NCBI RefSeq assembly: GCF_023147505.1
Contig: NZ_JAHXPB010000001.1
Coordinates: 496,001 to 560,000, forward strand
Length of the DNA stretch: 64,000 nucleotides
Source: Brevundimonas sp. EYE_349
GTDB taxonomy: Bacteria > Pseudomonadota > Alphaproteobacteria > Caulobacterales > Caulobacteraceae
Direction of reading: 5' to 3'
Below, in pieces: positions 55,188 through 62,845 of this stretch; within the stretch, counting starts at the first letter, position 1, and every line of letters begins with the position of its first letter. The notes under the pieces were generated by a model. The model worked only from the letters and a program-made list of their open reading frames with translations. It did not search any database and was not told the origin of the DNA. The translations under genes were made by a program, and so were the position numbers.

Positions 55188-56927
55188 ATGAGCAGCGTTC
55201 CGTCCCACCTGATCACCCGAAATGGCGTCTATAACTACCGGCGTCGCGTCCCCTTGGAGCTTCGTGATCGTCCGGAGTTTGGCGGTCGTGACGTGTATCA
55301 AGTGTCGCTAGGGGTCCGCACATTAAGCCGCGCGCGTCAGCGCATTCAGGAACTCGGGCTAGATGAAAAGTTTGAGGTTCACCACGCCCCAGCCGCCCCA
55401 ATAGAAGGCGGCGCGACCCTCACCCCTTCCCTACTTACCCACATCGTTCGCCGTCGCTACGAGCAGGGAATGGTGTCGCTCCAAAGCGAACGGCTGGACG
55501 CTTCGAACGACCATCGTGATATGCGCGACGAACTAGCTGTTCAGGAAGTCGCGGCCCTCAATGACCCGGCCTATTCGGACATAGCTCGCGAACGACTTCG
55601 CCGCGAACTCGCCCCGGTGATCCGCGTGAGCGCGGAGGGGACTGCAAAGCGTCTAGGTCTCGATAACGAACACGACATCCAGCGCATTGAGGCCGCGCTA
55701 TTCGAAGCTGAACTCAGCCTGACCCGATCACGGGTCGAGTTGGCCGAAGGCCGCTCATTGCCGACATCGTTGGTGGCGACAACATCTACGAACGACGCCC
55801 GTATGCAGCGGGAAGCGCATTGGACGTTCAAAAAGCTCTCCGAAGATGCCCTACGCCAGCATCCCAAAGGGGGTAGCTGGGAGCATAAGGTCAAGGTCGC
55901 CGCAGCCTTGTTCGACGACTACTCCGGGTCGGCACCGATCTACAAAATCGATAAGCGGATGGTGCGGAACTTTGTGAACGACCTCCACCATATGCCTGAC
56001 CGTATGGTGATGCGTTTTCCGAAGATGGGCCTCAAAGACGCTATCGCGGCCAACGAAGCGCGAGAGAAGCCCTTCGCGCCGATCTCACCCAACACCGTGC
56101 GCGACGGCTATTTCTCGGTCGTCCGATGGGTGTTCGGCCACGCCGTCGAACTTGAAGCCGTCCCGATGAATCCCTGCACCGGGATCAAAATCCGTGGCGC
56201 GACGAAGGGCGATGGTCGTCGCACTAGAAACCCGTTCCGGGCCGACGAACTCAACGCCCTGTTCCGCCTCCCCCTCTTCGCTGGGTGCTTATCGGAGGAT
56301 CGCACGAACATCCCCGGCAACTACCGGATCGACGACCATCGCAAGTGGACGCCGCTTCTCATGTTGTTCACAGGGGCCAGACCTAGCGAGATCGCTCAGC
56401 TTGCAGTCAGCGATATCAAGAGCGACGGGAAGCATCCCTACATTTCGATCCTGACCGAATACGATCCAAACGACCCGGACGATGATCGGGATTTCGTCGT
56501 ATCCCATAAGACTGAAAACGCCAGACGCGACATCCCGCTACACCCGGAACTGATCGACCTGGGCCTGCTAGAATACGTCGGTAAGCGTCGCCGTGCTGGC
56601 GATGTCCGCCTGTTCCCGGATTGGAAACTCCCGGCCAACGGTCGCAAGCTGTATTCGTCGGCGTCGTGGATCAGAAACATCAATGAGCGTCTGATACCAA
56701 AGATCACGTCCCGGCGTCCGAAGCCGACGCTCTACAGCTTTCGTCATACATGGAAAACACAGATGGCGCTTTTCCAAGTGCCGACGCAGTATCAGAACCA
56801 AATCCTTGGCCATGCTCAACAAGGAATGGACGATCACTATCTAGGACGGCTGGATATACAGCACACCTATGACGCCATCAAACCAATCGCCTTCTCTGAT
56901 TTAGATTTAAGCCACCTGAAAAGCTGA
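55188..56927 (+). CDS. Tyrosine recombinase / phage integrase (DUF6538 N-terminal domain)
   Basis: About 579 residues from ATG 55188 (GTG 55155 possible). N-terminal DUF6538-like region (HLITRNGVYNYRRRVPLELRDRPEF). Catalytic residues: first Arg in LLMLFTGARPSEIAQLAVSDI, Lys in the beta-hairpin (VVSHKTENARRDIPLHPEL), HxxR-type YSFRHTWKTQM, second His in ILGHAQQGMDDHYLG and the Tyr in HTYDAIK. Integrates and excises the element. The following terminase gene begins only 24 bp later. Codon use and lower G+C than the left flank suggest transfer. Confidence 0.93.
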   Translation: MSSVPSHLITRNGVYNYRRRVPLELRDRPEFGGRDVYQVSLGVRTLSRARQRIQELGLDEKFEVHHAPAAPIEGGATLTPSLLTHIVRRRYEQGMVSLQSERLDASNDHRDMRDELAVQEVAALNDPAYSDIARERLRRELAPVIRVSAEGTAKRLGLDNEHDIQRIEAALFEAELSLTRSRVELAEGRSLPTSLVATTSTNDARMQREAHWTFKKLSEDALRQHPKGGSWEHKVKVAAALFDDYSGSAPIYKIDKRMVRNFVNDLHHMPDRMVMRFPKMGLKDAIAANEAREKPFAPISPNTVRDGYFSVVRWVFGHAVELEAVPMNPCTGIKIRGATKGDGRRTRNPFRADELNALFRLPLFAGCLSEDRTNIPGNYRIDDHRKWTPLLMLFTGARPSEIAQLAVSDIKSDGKHPYISILTEYDPNDPDDDRDFVVSHKTENARRDIPLHPELIDLGLLEYVGKRRRAGDVRLFPDWKLPANGRKLYSSASWIRNINERLIPKITSRRPKPTLYSFRHTWKTQMALFQVPTQYQNQILGHAQQGMDDHYLGRLDIQHTYDAIKPIAFSDLDLSHLKS

Positions 56928-56952
56928 CCATTCCGTGATATAATTGGCACCA
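56916..56952 (+). promoter_or_regulatory. Extended -10 promoter directly upstream of terL
   Basis: CCGTGATATAATT: TG at 56936-56937 and TATAAT at 56939-56944 form an extended -10 (TGnTATAAT); a weak -35 (CTGAAA, 56916-56921) is 17 bp upstream. The predicted start lies at about 56951-56952, i.e. at the terL ATG, implying a leaderless mRNA. The same CCGTGATATA block precedes the portal gene. Confidence 0.6.
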
Positions 56953-58604
56953 TGTCTTATTCAGCGATGGTGTCTCGATGGCAGAACGGTTCTAGCGGCT
57001 TCTTCAACTTCCTCGACGATGTAAAACCCGTCGTCAGGTCTTCGAAGGGCGGATTCATTCCCTTCGTCCCCGGCCCGCGAGAGCGAGCGGAGATCGTCAA
57101 AGCGTTGGACGGCGACTATGCGACGGTCGTGATAAGTTGGCCACGTAGGCACGGCAAGACTCTCACATCGTCGATGATAGTCCTGTGGAGGTTTCTGTCC
57201 CGGCGAACAGAAAACATCGCCATGGTCGCCAACTCCGAGAAGCAGACAATCGATACGGCTTTCCGCGCCGTCCGCGATGCTTTTGACAACACGCCGATGC
57301 TGAAGGCGCTGGCGAGCGCCGGGACGGTCGAGGTCGGTGTAGATGCGGTGCGTTTCCCCGCCACCGGGTCCGTCATCCAAGCCTACTCTTCGAACCCAGC
57401 CGCGTTGTGGGGGAAGAAGCTGACGGCGGCTCAACTCAGTGAACTCCACGCCTCGAAAGGGTCCGCCGTCCTAGAGGTTCTGACCGGCTCGCTTCTCGAC
57501 AGCGAAGGGTCGATGATGCTGATCGACTCCACGGTCGGCCCCATGTCCTCGCCGCTGTATGCGCTCTATGAGGCGCACATCGCTGGCGACGACCCGAGCC
57601 TGTTCTTCAGTCACATCCAATACGCAGACCTCGACGACGCCTGCGCCAACGGCCCGTCGTGGATCGACCCGGTAAAGCTCCGGGCCGCATCAAGGCGGAT
57701 GCTACCTCAGACCTTCAACCTCATGCACTTGAACCGCTGGGGCGATGCGTCCGGGCTGCTGATCGACAGCGAAACCCTCTCGAAATGCACAGAGGTCAGC
57801 TACCTCCCCGACCCGAAGGCTATCGCAGCGGGCGCAAGCTACGTCGTAAGCGGAGGGCTGGACCGCGCGTTTGGCGGATCGAAGCATGGCGACTCCACCA
57901 TCACGACGGCCATCGTCATGACCGTCCACGACGACGAGGAACAGTATTTCGTCTTAGATTCGGATGCGGTGCTGTTCTCGCGGCTTGGCGGCATCAAGGC
58001 CAACTTCCGGCGCTACCACAAAGAATGGGGCATGAGCCGGTGTGGCCTCGAAACCTACGGCGCTCAGGATGTCTATGACTGGGCGCAAACGGAGCCGTTC
58101 GCAGACGGGACCGAACTCTTCACGCCTAGCCGGAAGGCTCAGTATCAAGCCTTCACGTTGATGGCGACCGCCGCCGCCGAGGGCCGTCTTCACATCGACC
58201 CCCGGTTCACGCGCCTGATCGACGAACTCCGCACGTTCGAGATCGTGGACGACGGCAAAGAGACGGTCGGAAACGAGGCAATCCCGAAGTTCGGCCATCC
58301 GCGCGGGAAGCATGACGACGCCGTTTATTCCTTGGCCTGGGCGATGTTCGCCACACGGGAGATAACGCTCAACCCTTACGAACTTCCGGGCGTCCGTTGC
58401 ACAGATACCGGCCCGACGCGGCATATGTGCGCCCTGAATGGCGGGGCCGCGATCCCAATGTGCGCGAAGTCGTGTCGATCCATGCGGCGGGCGTTCGACC
58501 TGTTCGACCAATACAGCGCCCGCAGCCCCCGTAATAACCTCCCCATCGAAGCCTTCATTGCCGACAAGCTGAAAAACGTCGGAAGTCACACGATAGCCCG
58601 ATAA
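56952..58604 (+). CDS. Phage terminase large subunit
   Basis: 550 residues. ATPase: Walker A variant SWPRRHGKTLTSSMI; the Walker B region is divergent (LTAAQLSELHASKG). Nuclease domain: GGLDRAFGGSKHGDSTITTA (first acidic residue) and GKHDDAVYSLAWAMF (final Asp pair). It cuts and packages phage DNA. The C-terminal 80 residues include a Cys-containing segment (RHMCALNGGAAIPMCAKSCRSM) that is unusual. A second in-frame Met lies at residue 6. No small terminase is seen upstream. Confidence 0.88.
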   Translation: MSYSAMVSRWQNGSSGFFNFLDDVKPVVRSSKGGFIPFVPGPRERAEIVKALDGDYATVVISWPRRHGKTLTSSMIVLWRFLSRRTENIAMVANSEKQTIDTAFRAVRDAFDNTPMLKALASAGTVEVGVDAVRFPATGSVIQAYSSNPAALWGKKLTAAQLSELHASKGSAVLEVLTGSLLDSEGSMMLIDSTVGPMSSPLYALYEAHIAGDDPSLFFSHIQYADLDDACANGPSWIDPVKLRAASRRMLPQTFNLMHLNRWGDASGLLIDSETLSKCTEVSYLPDPKAIAAGASYVVSGGLDRAFGGSKHGDSTITTAIVMTVHDDEEQYFVLDSDAVLFSRLGGIKANFRRYHKEWGMSRCGLETYGAQDVYDWAQTEPFADGTELFTPSRKAQYQAFTLMATAAAEGRLHIDPRFTRLIDELRTFEIVDDGKETVGNEAIPKFGHPRGKHDDAVYSLAWAMFATREITLNPYELPGVRCTDTGPTRHMCALNGGAAIPMCAKSCRSMRRAFDLFDQYSARSPRNNLPIEAFIADKLKNVGSHTIAR

Positions 58605-58628
58605 AGCCAGTTGCCAGAAAGCAACACC

Positions 58629-58647
58629 CCGTGATATACTTATGTCA
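58629..58647 (+). promoter_or_regulatory. Extended -10 promoter directly upstream of the portal gene
   Basis: CCGTGATATACTT at 58629-58641: TG at 58632-58633 and TATACT at 58635-58640, ending exactly seven bases before the portal ATG at 58647. Transcription would begin at or next to the A of ATG. It shares ten bases with the element before terL, and no Shine-Dalgarno is visible for this gene. Confidence 0.6.
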
Positions 58648-59945
58648 TGTTGGGATTAAGCGATGAAAGGAAATCGTTCCTAGATTTGGTTAGAAAGTCG
58701 GAGCCGCGAAAACTTCGCGCTGCCGAGGCTTTAGCCTTCTTCGACGACAAGCAGGACGATACGACGCTCGCGCTGATCAAGCGCCGCTTCGCAAACCCGG
58801 AGTCCTTCCGGGTTTTCCAAGTGAATATTCTGAAGAAGATCATCAGCCGTCGCGCCACGGCATACCAGACGCCGCCAATCCGGACGTTCCAAGGCTGGGA
58901 CCAAACAGCCGCCCTCGACCTATACCAGTCCGCCAACATCGACGCGGTTCTGAAGCGCGCCAGCAAACTCACCAAGCTGCTGAAGACGACCGCCCTGCAA
59001 GTCGTGTGGACGGAACCGCACGGCCTTCAGGTGCGCGTGTTGACCCCGAACATCCTAGACGCCGAATGGTCCGATCCGGAGCATCCGGAGCGCCTAGTTG
59101 TCACCCATGCGGCCAGCAACCCGGCCAATACGACCTACGCTGATTGGACGGCGACGACCTATCAGCGCCGAAACGCCAACGGCCACCCCATCCCCACACC
59201 CGGCAATGCTGGTGCGATGAACCCCTACGGCGTGTTGCCGTTCGTGCCGTTATTCGACCGCCTTCCCGATGCCGATTTCTTCCTTCCGGGCGGCGATGAC
59301 CTCATTGGCGCTCAGAAGGCGCTCAACGTCGGCCTGACGAATCTGTGGCGGGCTGTTGAGCTTCAGAGCCACGGTCAGGCCGTCGCGAAAGGGCTTCCGA
59401 TTGGCGACCCCATCGCCACCGGCCCCGACAAGGTGATCCTGCTCCCAAAGGACGGCGAGTTTGCCTACGCGGCCCCGAACACGCCTATCCCCGACATTCT
59501 CGAAGCCTTGGAGTTCCTGATGCGCTCCACGGCCTCGACGAACGATTGCACCGCCGACGTTCTGGACCTCTCGAAAACCGCCGAGTCAGGTTCCGCTCGC
59601 GCCGCTCAACGGATCGACCTGAAAGAGGCCCGTCTGGACGATATCGCCCTATGGCGTGGCTATGAGCGTCGCCTGTTCGAGGTGATCAAGCGCGTCGTCA
59701 ACACGCACCGTCCCGGCACGATCCCGGAGGCTGCTACCGTCCGGGCCGACTTCACCGAGCTTCAGGACAACCTCACGGAATCCGAAGTCCTCGCCAATCT
59801 CAAAGAACGCGCGGAGATCGGCATTTCATCCCCGGTGGACGCACTCATGACGCTTAACCCGGACGGCTACGCCACACGCGAAGACGCCTATCGCGCCTTG
59901 CTTTCTCGTAAACAAGAAACGGAAGAACTGACGCTAGGGCTTTGA
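58647..59945 (+). CDS. Phage portal protein (SPP1 gp6-like)
   Basis: 432 residues. Features expected of SPP1-like portals: PYGVLPFVPLFDRLPDADFF, LIGAQKALNVGLTNLWRAVELQSHGQ, and the C-terminal half (TADVLDLSKTAESGSARAAQRIDLKEAR, LFEVIKRVVNTHRPGT) before the FTELQDNLTESEVLANLKE helical segment. It forms the dodecameric DNA entry ring. Position between terminase and capsid supports the call. Stop overlaps the frame before the next small gene. Confidence 0.83.
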   Translation: MLGLSDERKSFLDLVRKSEPRKLRAAEALAFFDDKQDDTTLALIKRRFANPESFRVFQVNILKKIISRRATAYQTPPIRTFQGWDQTAALDLYQSANIDAVLKRASKLTKLLKTTALQVVWTEPHGLQVRVLTPNILDAEWSDPEHPERLVVTHAASNPANTTYADWTATTYQRRNANGHPIPTPGNAGAMNPYGVLPFVPLFDRLPDADFFLPGGDDLIGAQKALNVGLTNLWRAVELQSHGQAVAKGLPIGDPIATGPDKVILLPKDGEFAYAAPNTPIPDILEALEFLMRSTASTNDCTADVLDLSKTAESGSARAAQRIDLKEARLDDIALWRGYERRLFEVIKRVVNTHRPGTIPEAATVRADFTELQDNLTESEVLANLKERAEIGISSPVDALMTLNPDGYATREDAYRALLSRKQETEELTLGL

Positions 59946-59956
59946 AAGGAAATCAT

Positions 59957-60310
59957 ATGACTGACACCACTGAAACACCGCCCATCGACCTCACGGAAGA
60001 CCTGGCTCAACTGAAAGCCGATCTTCAAACGCTTCGTGAACAGACCGACACCATGCGCGCCGACAGCGACGTGGACGGCCTGATCGGCAATCTGACGGCC
60101 CTGATCCCCGAAGCCGACCGCGCCGCCCTCCCGACCGAGGGGACCGCCTTCAACCGTCTGTTCGCCCATGTCACCGCCGCGCTGAAGGCGACAAAGACGC
60201 CCGCCGTTCCGACAACGGACACGACCCGCCCGCCGACCACTCCCGGTCCCGACGATTTCACCAAACTGCCCGCTCATGCCCGGATGGCTCTCGGCTACGC
60301 CCAAGCCTAA
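59957..60310 (+). CDS. Small acidic phage protein, possible scaffold
   Basis: 117 residues from ATG 59957 (GAAAGGAAA upstream). The first half is predicted helical and acidic (DLTEDLAQLKADLQTLREQTDTMRADSDVDGLIGNLTALI), the second is Pro/Thr-rich, ending DDFTKLPAHARMALGYAQA. Its place between portal and capsid and its coiled-coil character fit a head scaffolding protein; no family is recognised. Confidence 0.6.
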   Translation: MTDTTETPPIDLTEDLAQLKADLQTLREQTDTMRADSDVDGLIGNLTALIPEADRAALPTEGTAFNRLFAHVTAALKATKTPAVPTTDTTRPPTTPGPDDFTKLPAHARMALGYAQA

Positions 60311-60380
60311 CCGCGTCTTTTCCCCACCAACACCCACCGCTGGCCGCGCCAGCAGAAAGGATTTTCAAGTCGATATTTGA

Positions 60381-61289
60381 ATGCTGACACAAGTCGAATG
60401 GAGCAAACTAAACCCGAACCCCCTGCAATCTGGCGTCGTTGAGGTCTTCGCTCGCGAAAACCCCGTCATCGCGCTCATGCCCTTCGCTAATGTGGCGGGC
60501 AACGCCGACACCTACAACGTCGAGGACACCCTGCCCGGCGTCGAGTTCCGGGGATACAATGAGGGCTATTCGGAAAGCACGGGCGTCATCAACCCCCAAA
60601 CCGAACGCCTGACAATCATCGGTGGCGACAGCGACTTTGACGTCGCTCAAATCGCTCAACAGACCGGCGACAATGACACCCGAGCAATCCACGACGCCAT
60701 GAAGGCCAAGGCCCTGTCGTTGAAGTGGCTTCAGACGTTTTTCGATGGCGACACCGCCACGAACCCGAAAGCGTTCGACGGTATCAAGAAGCGCCTGACA
60801 GGCAACCAGATCCTCAGCGCCGGCACGAATGGCGGCGCACTGGCTCTCGATATGTTGGATGAGCTGGTGGATGCCGTTCAAGGCCAACCGTCCGCCATCT
60901 TCGCCCGGAAGTCAGTGATCCGCGCCTATCGCAATCTGTTGCGTTCTTCCGGTGGCACGACGCCCGAGTCCATCATGATCCCGAACTTCGGGCGTCCGGT
61001 CATCGCTCACAACGGCGTCCCGTTGCTACCGATCGAGCTGGACACGCAGGGCCGCGAAATCCTGGCTGGCGACGAGAGCCACGGCACGAACAACAAGACG
61101 ACCTCGATCTACGCCGTCCGGTTCGATCTCGACGCTCTGCACGGCATCCAAACCGCGCCCATCAGCGTCCGCGATCTAGGCGAAGTGGACGACAAGCCCG
61201 CCTACCGGACCCGGATTGAGCATTACAGCGGCATCGTTCTGAAATCCGGTCGATGCGCCGCCCGCCTTAAGGGTCTGACGAACGTCTGA
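60381..61289 (+). CDS. Phage major capsid protein
   Basis: 302 residues. NPVIALMPFANVAGNADTYNVEDTLPGVEFRGYNEGYSES at the N-terminus, LSLKWLQTFFDGDTATNPKAFDGIKKRL mid-protein and PAYRTRIEHYSGIVLKSGRCAARLKG at the C-terminus follow the HK97-fold plan of small phage coat proteins (E-loop, spine helix, A-domain). An AAAGGA lies 20 bp upstream, farther than usual; translational coupling or structure may help. Three hairpins follow the stop. Confidence 0.78.
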   Translation: MLTQVEWSKLNPNPLQSGVVEVFARENPVIALMPFANVAGNADTYNVEDTLPGVEFRGYNEGYSESTGVINPQTERLTIIGGDSDFDVAQIAQQTGDNDTRAIHDAMKAKALSLKWLQTFFDGDTATNPKAFDGIKKRLTGNQILSAGTNGGALALDMLDELVDAVQGQPSAIFARKSVIRAYRNLLRSSGGTTPESIMIPNFGRPVIAHNGVPLLPIELDTQGREILAGDESHGTNNKTTSIYAVRFDLDALHGIQTAPISVRDLGEVDDKPAYRTRIEHYSGIVLKSGRCAARLKGLTNV

Positions 61290-61303
61290 CCCCTCCCGCA
61301 AAC

Positions 61304-61455
61304 GTCATCGGGTTTCCTTTCTCTCCCCGATGACGACGGACGCCCTCTCGTAACTCAGCAAAGGCACGAGAGGGCGTCCCCACACGGCGACCGCGCCCAA
61401 CACGCGAGACGCCAACAAAGCAGGCGGGCCGGGAAGGCAGCCCGGTCCGCCTTTG
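61304..61455 (+). terminator. Three stem-loops after the capsid gene
   Basis: Stem 1: GTCATCGGG 61304-61312 with 61326-61334. Stem 2: 14-bp GGACGCCCTCTCGT (61338-61351) with 61366-61379. Stem 3: GGCGGGCCGGG (61423-61433) with CCCGGTCCGCC (61441-61451), one G-U pair, then TTTG; CAAAG extends it. Stem 3 is a plausible terminator. Such structures often limit read-through from the abundant capsid mRNA. Confidence 0.65.
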
Positions 61456-61475
61456 CTGACTCTGGAACTCACAGC

Positions 61476-61637
61476 ATGGAATACTACAGCTACGATCTTT
61501 CCCCCGACGACAGCCTGATCACGCTTCAGGCCGCAGACATCATCCTCGCGACGAGCCTTCATGGCCGCGAATGGACGGCCCGCGTCGGCAATCGTGAACG
61601 GCATCGCGAGCGCCACACCGAAAAACTCATCAGTTGA
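61476..61637 (+). CDS. Small hypothetical phage protein (53 aa)
   Basis: MEYYSYDLSPDDSLITLQAA at the start, and an Arg/Glu/His-rich end (GNRERHRERHTEKLIS). It sits between the hairpin cluster and the head morphogenesis gene, on the same strand. Only a weak GGA-type RBS is visible. No family recognised; coding potential is supported by position and the acidic-to-basic layout only. Confidence 0.4.
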   Translation: MEYYSYDLSPDDSLITLQAADIILATSLHGREWTARVGNRERHRERHTEKLIS

Positions 61638-61712
61638 TCGAGACGACATCGCCTCGAAATCGAAGATGCGCCCCGCCGCCCGTCGATGCCCGTTTGGCTT
61701 CGGAGGTCGCTC

Positions 61713-62714
61713 ATGATCGCCCTGGACGCATTCGACCAACGAGCCGCAGTCTTTGAAGCAGAGTTTCTAGAAGCCCTCGCACAGGCCTACGGCGGCGCGA
61801 TGGATGCCGTCGATATAAACGCCGTGATCGCAGCTCTTGAAGCTGGCGATGAAGCCGCCCTAGCCAATGCGCTGAACATTGATGAGGGGGTTCACTCTGG
61901 CCTCACCGTGGCGCTCAGCAGCGGGCTTTTCTATGCGCTGCTGGGAAACATCGTGATCGCGATGAAGGGCTTCGCCAGCCGCCACAAGTCCCGCGTGAAC
62001 CCAAGCGCCGATATCGCAAGGCTCCGGGAGGATATCGAACGTAGCATCCTGCAACCAATGGCCCGACGTTCCTATGAGGCAATCACGACGGCCCATCGCG
62101 AACTTCAGAAGGGCGACATGACGCCCCGCGACAAGGCCACCCTGATCATAAGGTCAATCGCCATGGCCCCCGATCAGGCCAGATCAGCAGCCCACTTCGC
62201 CCGCGCGCTCCACGAGTCCATGACCGCGAAAGATCGAAGCATTCAGGATGGGAAGACATACGTCACCCCGGCGACCGCCAAACTGATCATCCAGCGGCAT
62301 ATGAAACACCTCAACGCCGCCCAACGATCAGCCCTGCGAACCGCCTTTGCAAACGGCCTGACAGGGGACGGCGCTACGACCCTTCAACACAAACATGACC
62401 GCGCGCTGATCAAATACCGGCAATCTGTCATCGCTCGACAGGAAGCTATCAGGACCATGCACGTTGGAGAGTATCTCGCCTTCAAGCAGGGGAAAGCCAA
62501 TCGGAGCATTCCACGGGACGCCCGGAGATACTGGAAGACAAGAGGGGATGAACGGGTTCGCCACGATCACCGGATGGTGCAGGTGATGAACCCGCAGGGG
62601 GTGGATGTAGGCCAGGCATTCCAGACGCCGCTAGGGCCGGTCATGCACCCGCCTCTTGAGGTGAACTGTCGATGCCGGGTGGTCGTCAGAAGGCCGTCAG
62701 ATGCCGACGAATGA
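61713..62714 (+). CDS. Phage head morphogenesis protein (Mu gpF / SPP1 gp7 family)
   Basis: 333 residues from ATG 61713 (GGAGG six bases upstream is a strong RBS; ATG 61686 is less likely). The family-defining C-terminus ARRYWKTRGDERVRHDHRMVQ ... PPLEVNCRCRVVVRRP is intact. The central region is helical (PMARRSYEAITTAHRELQKGDMTPRDKATLIIR). Minor head protein acting in capsid assembly or ejection. Confidence 0.86.
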   Translation: MIALDAFDQRAAVFEAEFLEALAQAYGGAMDAVDINAVIAALEAGDEAALANALNIDEGVHSGLTVALSSGLFYALLGNIVIAMKGFASRHKSRVNPSADIARLREDIERSILQPMARRSYEAITTAHRELQKGDMTPRDKATLIIRSIAMAPDQARSAAHFARALHESMTAKDRSIQDGKTYVTPATAKLIIQRHMKHLNAAQRSALRTAFANGLTGDGATTLQHKHDRALIKYRQSVIARQEAIRTMHVGEYLAFKQGKANRSIPRDARRYWKTRGDERVRHDHRMVQVMNPQGVDVGQAFQTPLGPVMHPPLEVNCRCRVVVRRPSDADE

Positions 62715-62845
62715 TGTGGGGAGGGGATGGTTGCAAAGGGGTGGTTTCAAACATTTTGGGACCGGCCCCCTACCTACCCGCCGCTCCCCCCGACATCCCC
62801 ACCCGATGAACGACCAAACACCCGCCCGGAAAGGAGGGCGACACG
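62715..62845 (+). other. Strand-skewed noncoding segment in the phage region
   Basis: 131 bp with a G-rich start (about 62717-62735) and a C-rich middle (about 62765-62800), with GGGACCGG/CCCCC between. No ORF. The layout resembles end or packaging-site regions of phage genomes, but nothing proves this. AAGGAGG at 62831-62837 is the RBS of the next gene. Confidence 0.35.

Noticed and set aside
54863..55190. tRNA gene as integration target
   Set aside because: No cloverleaf or TTCGANNCC-type arm is seen in the integrase-side flank.
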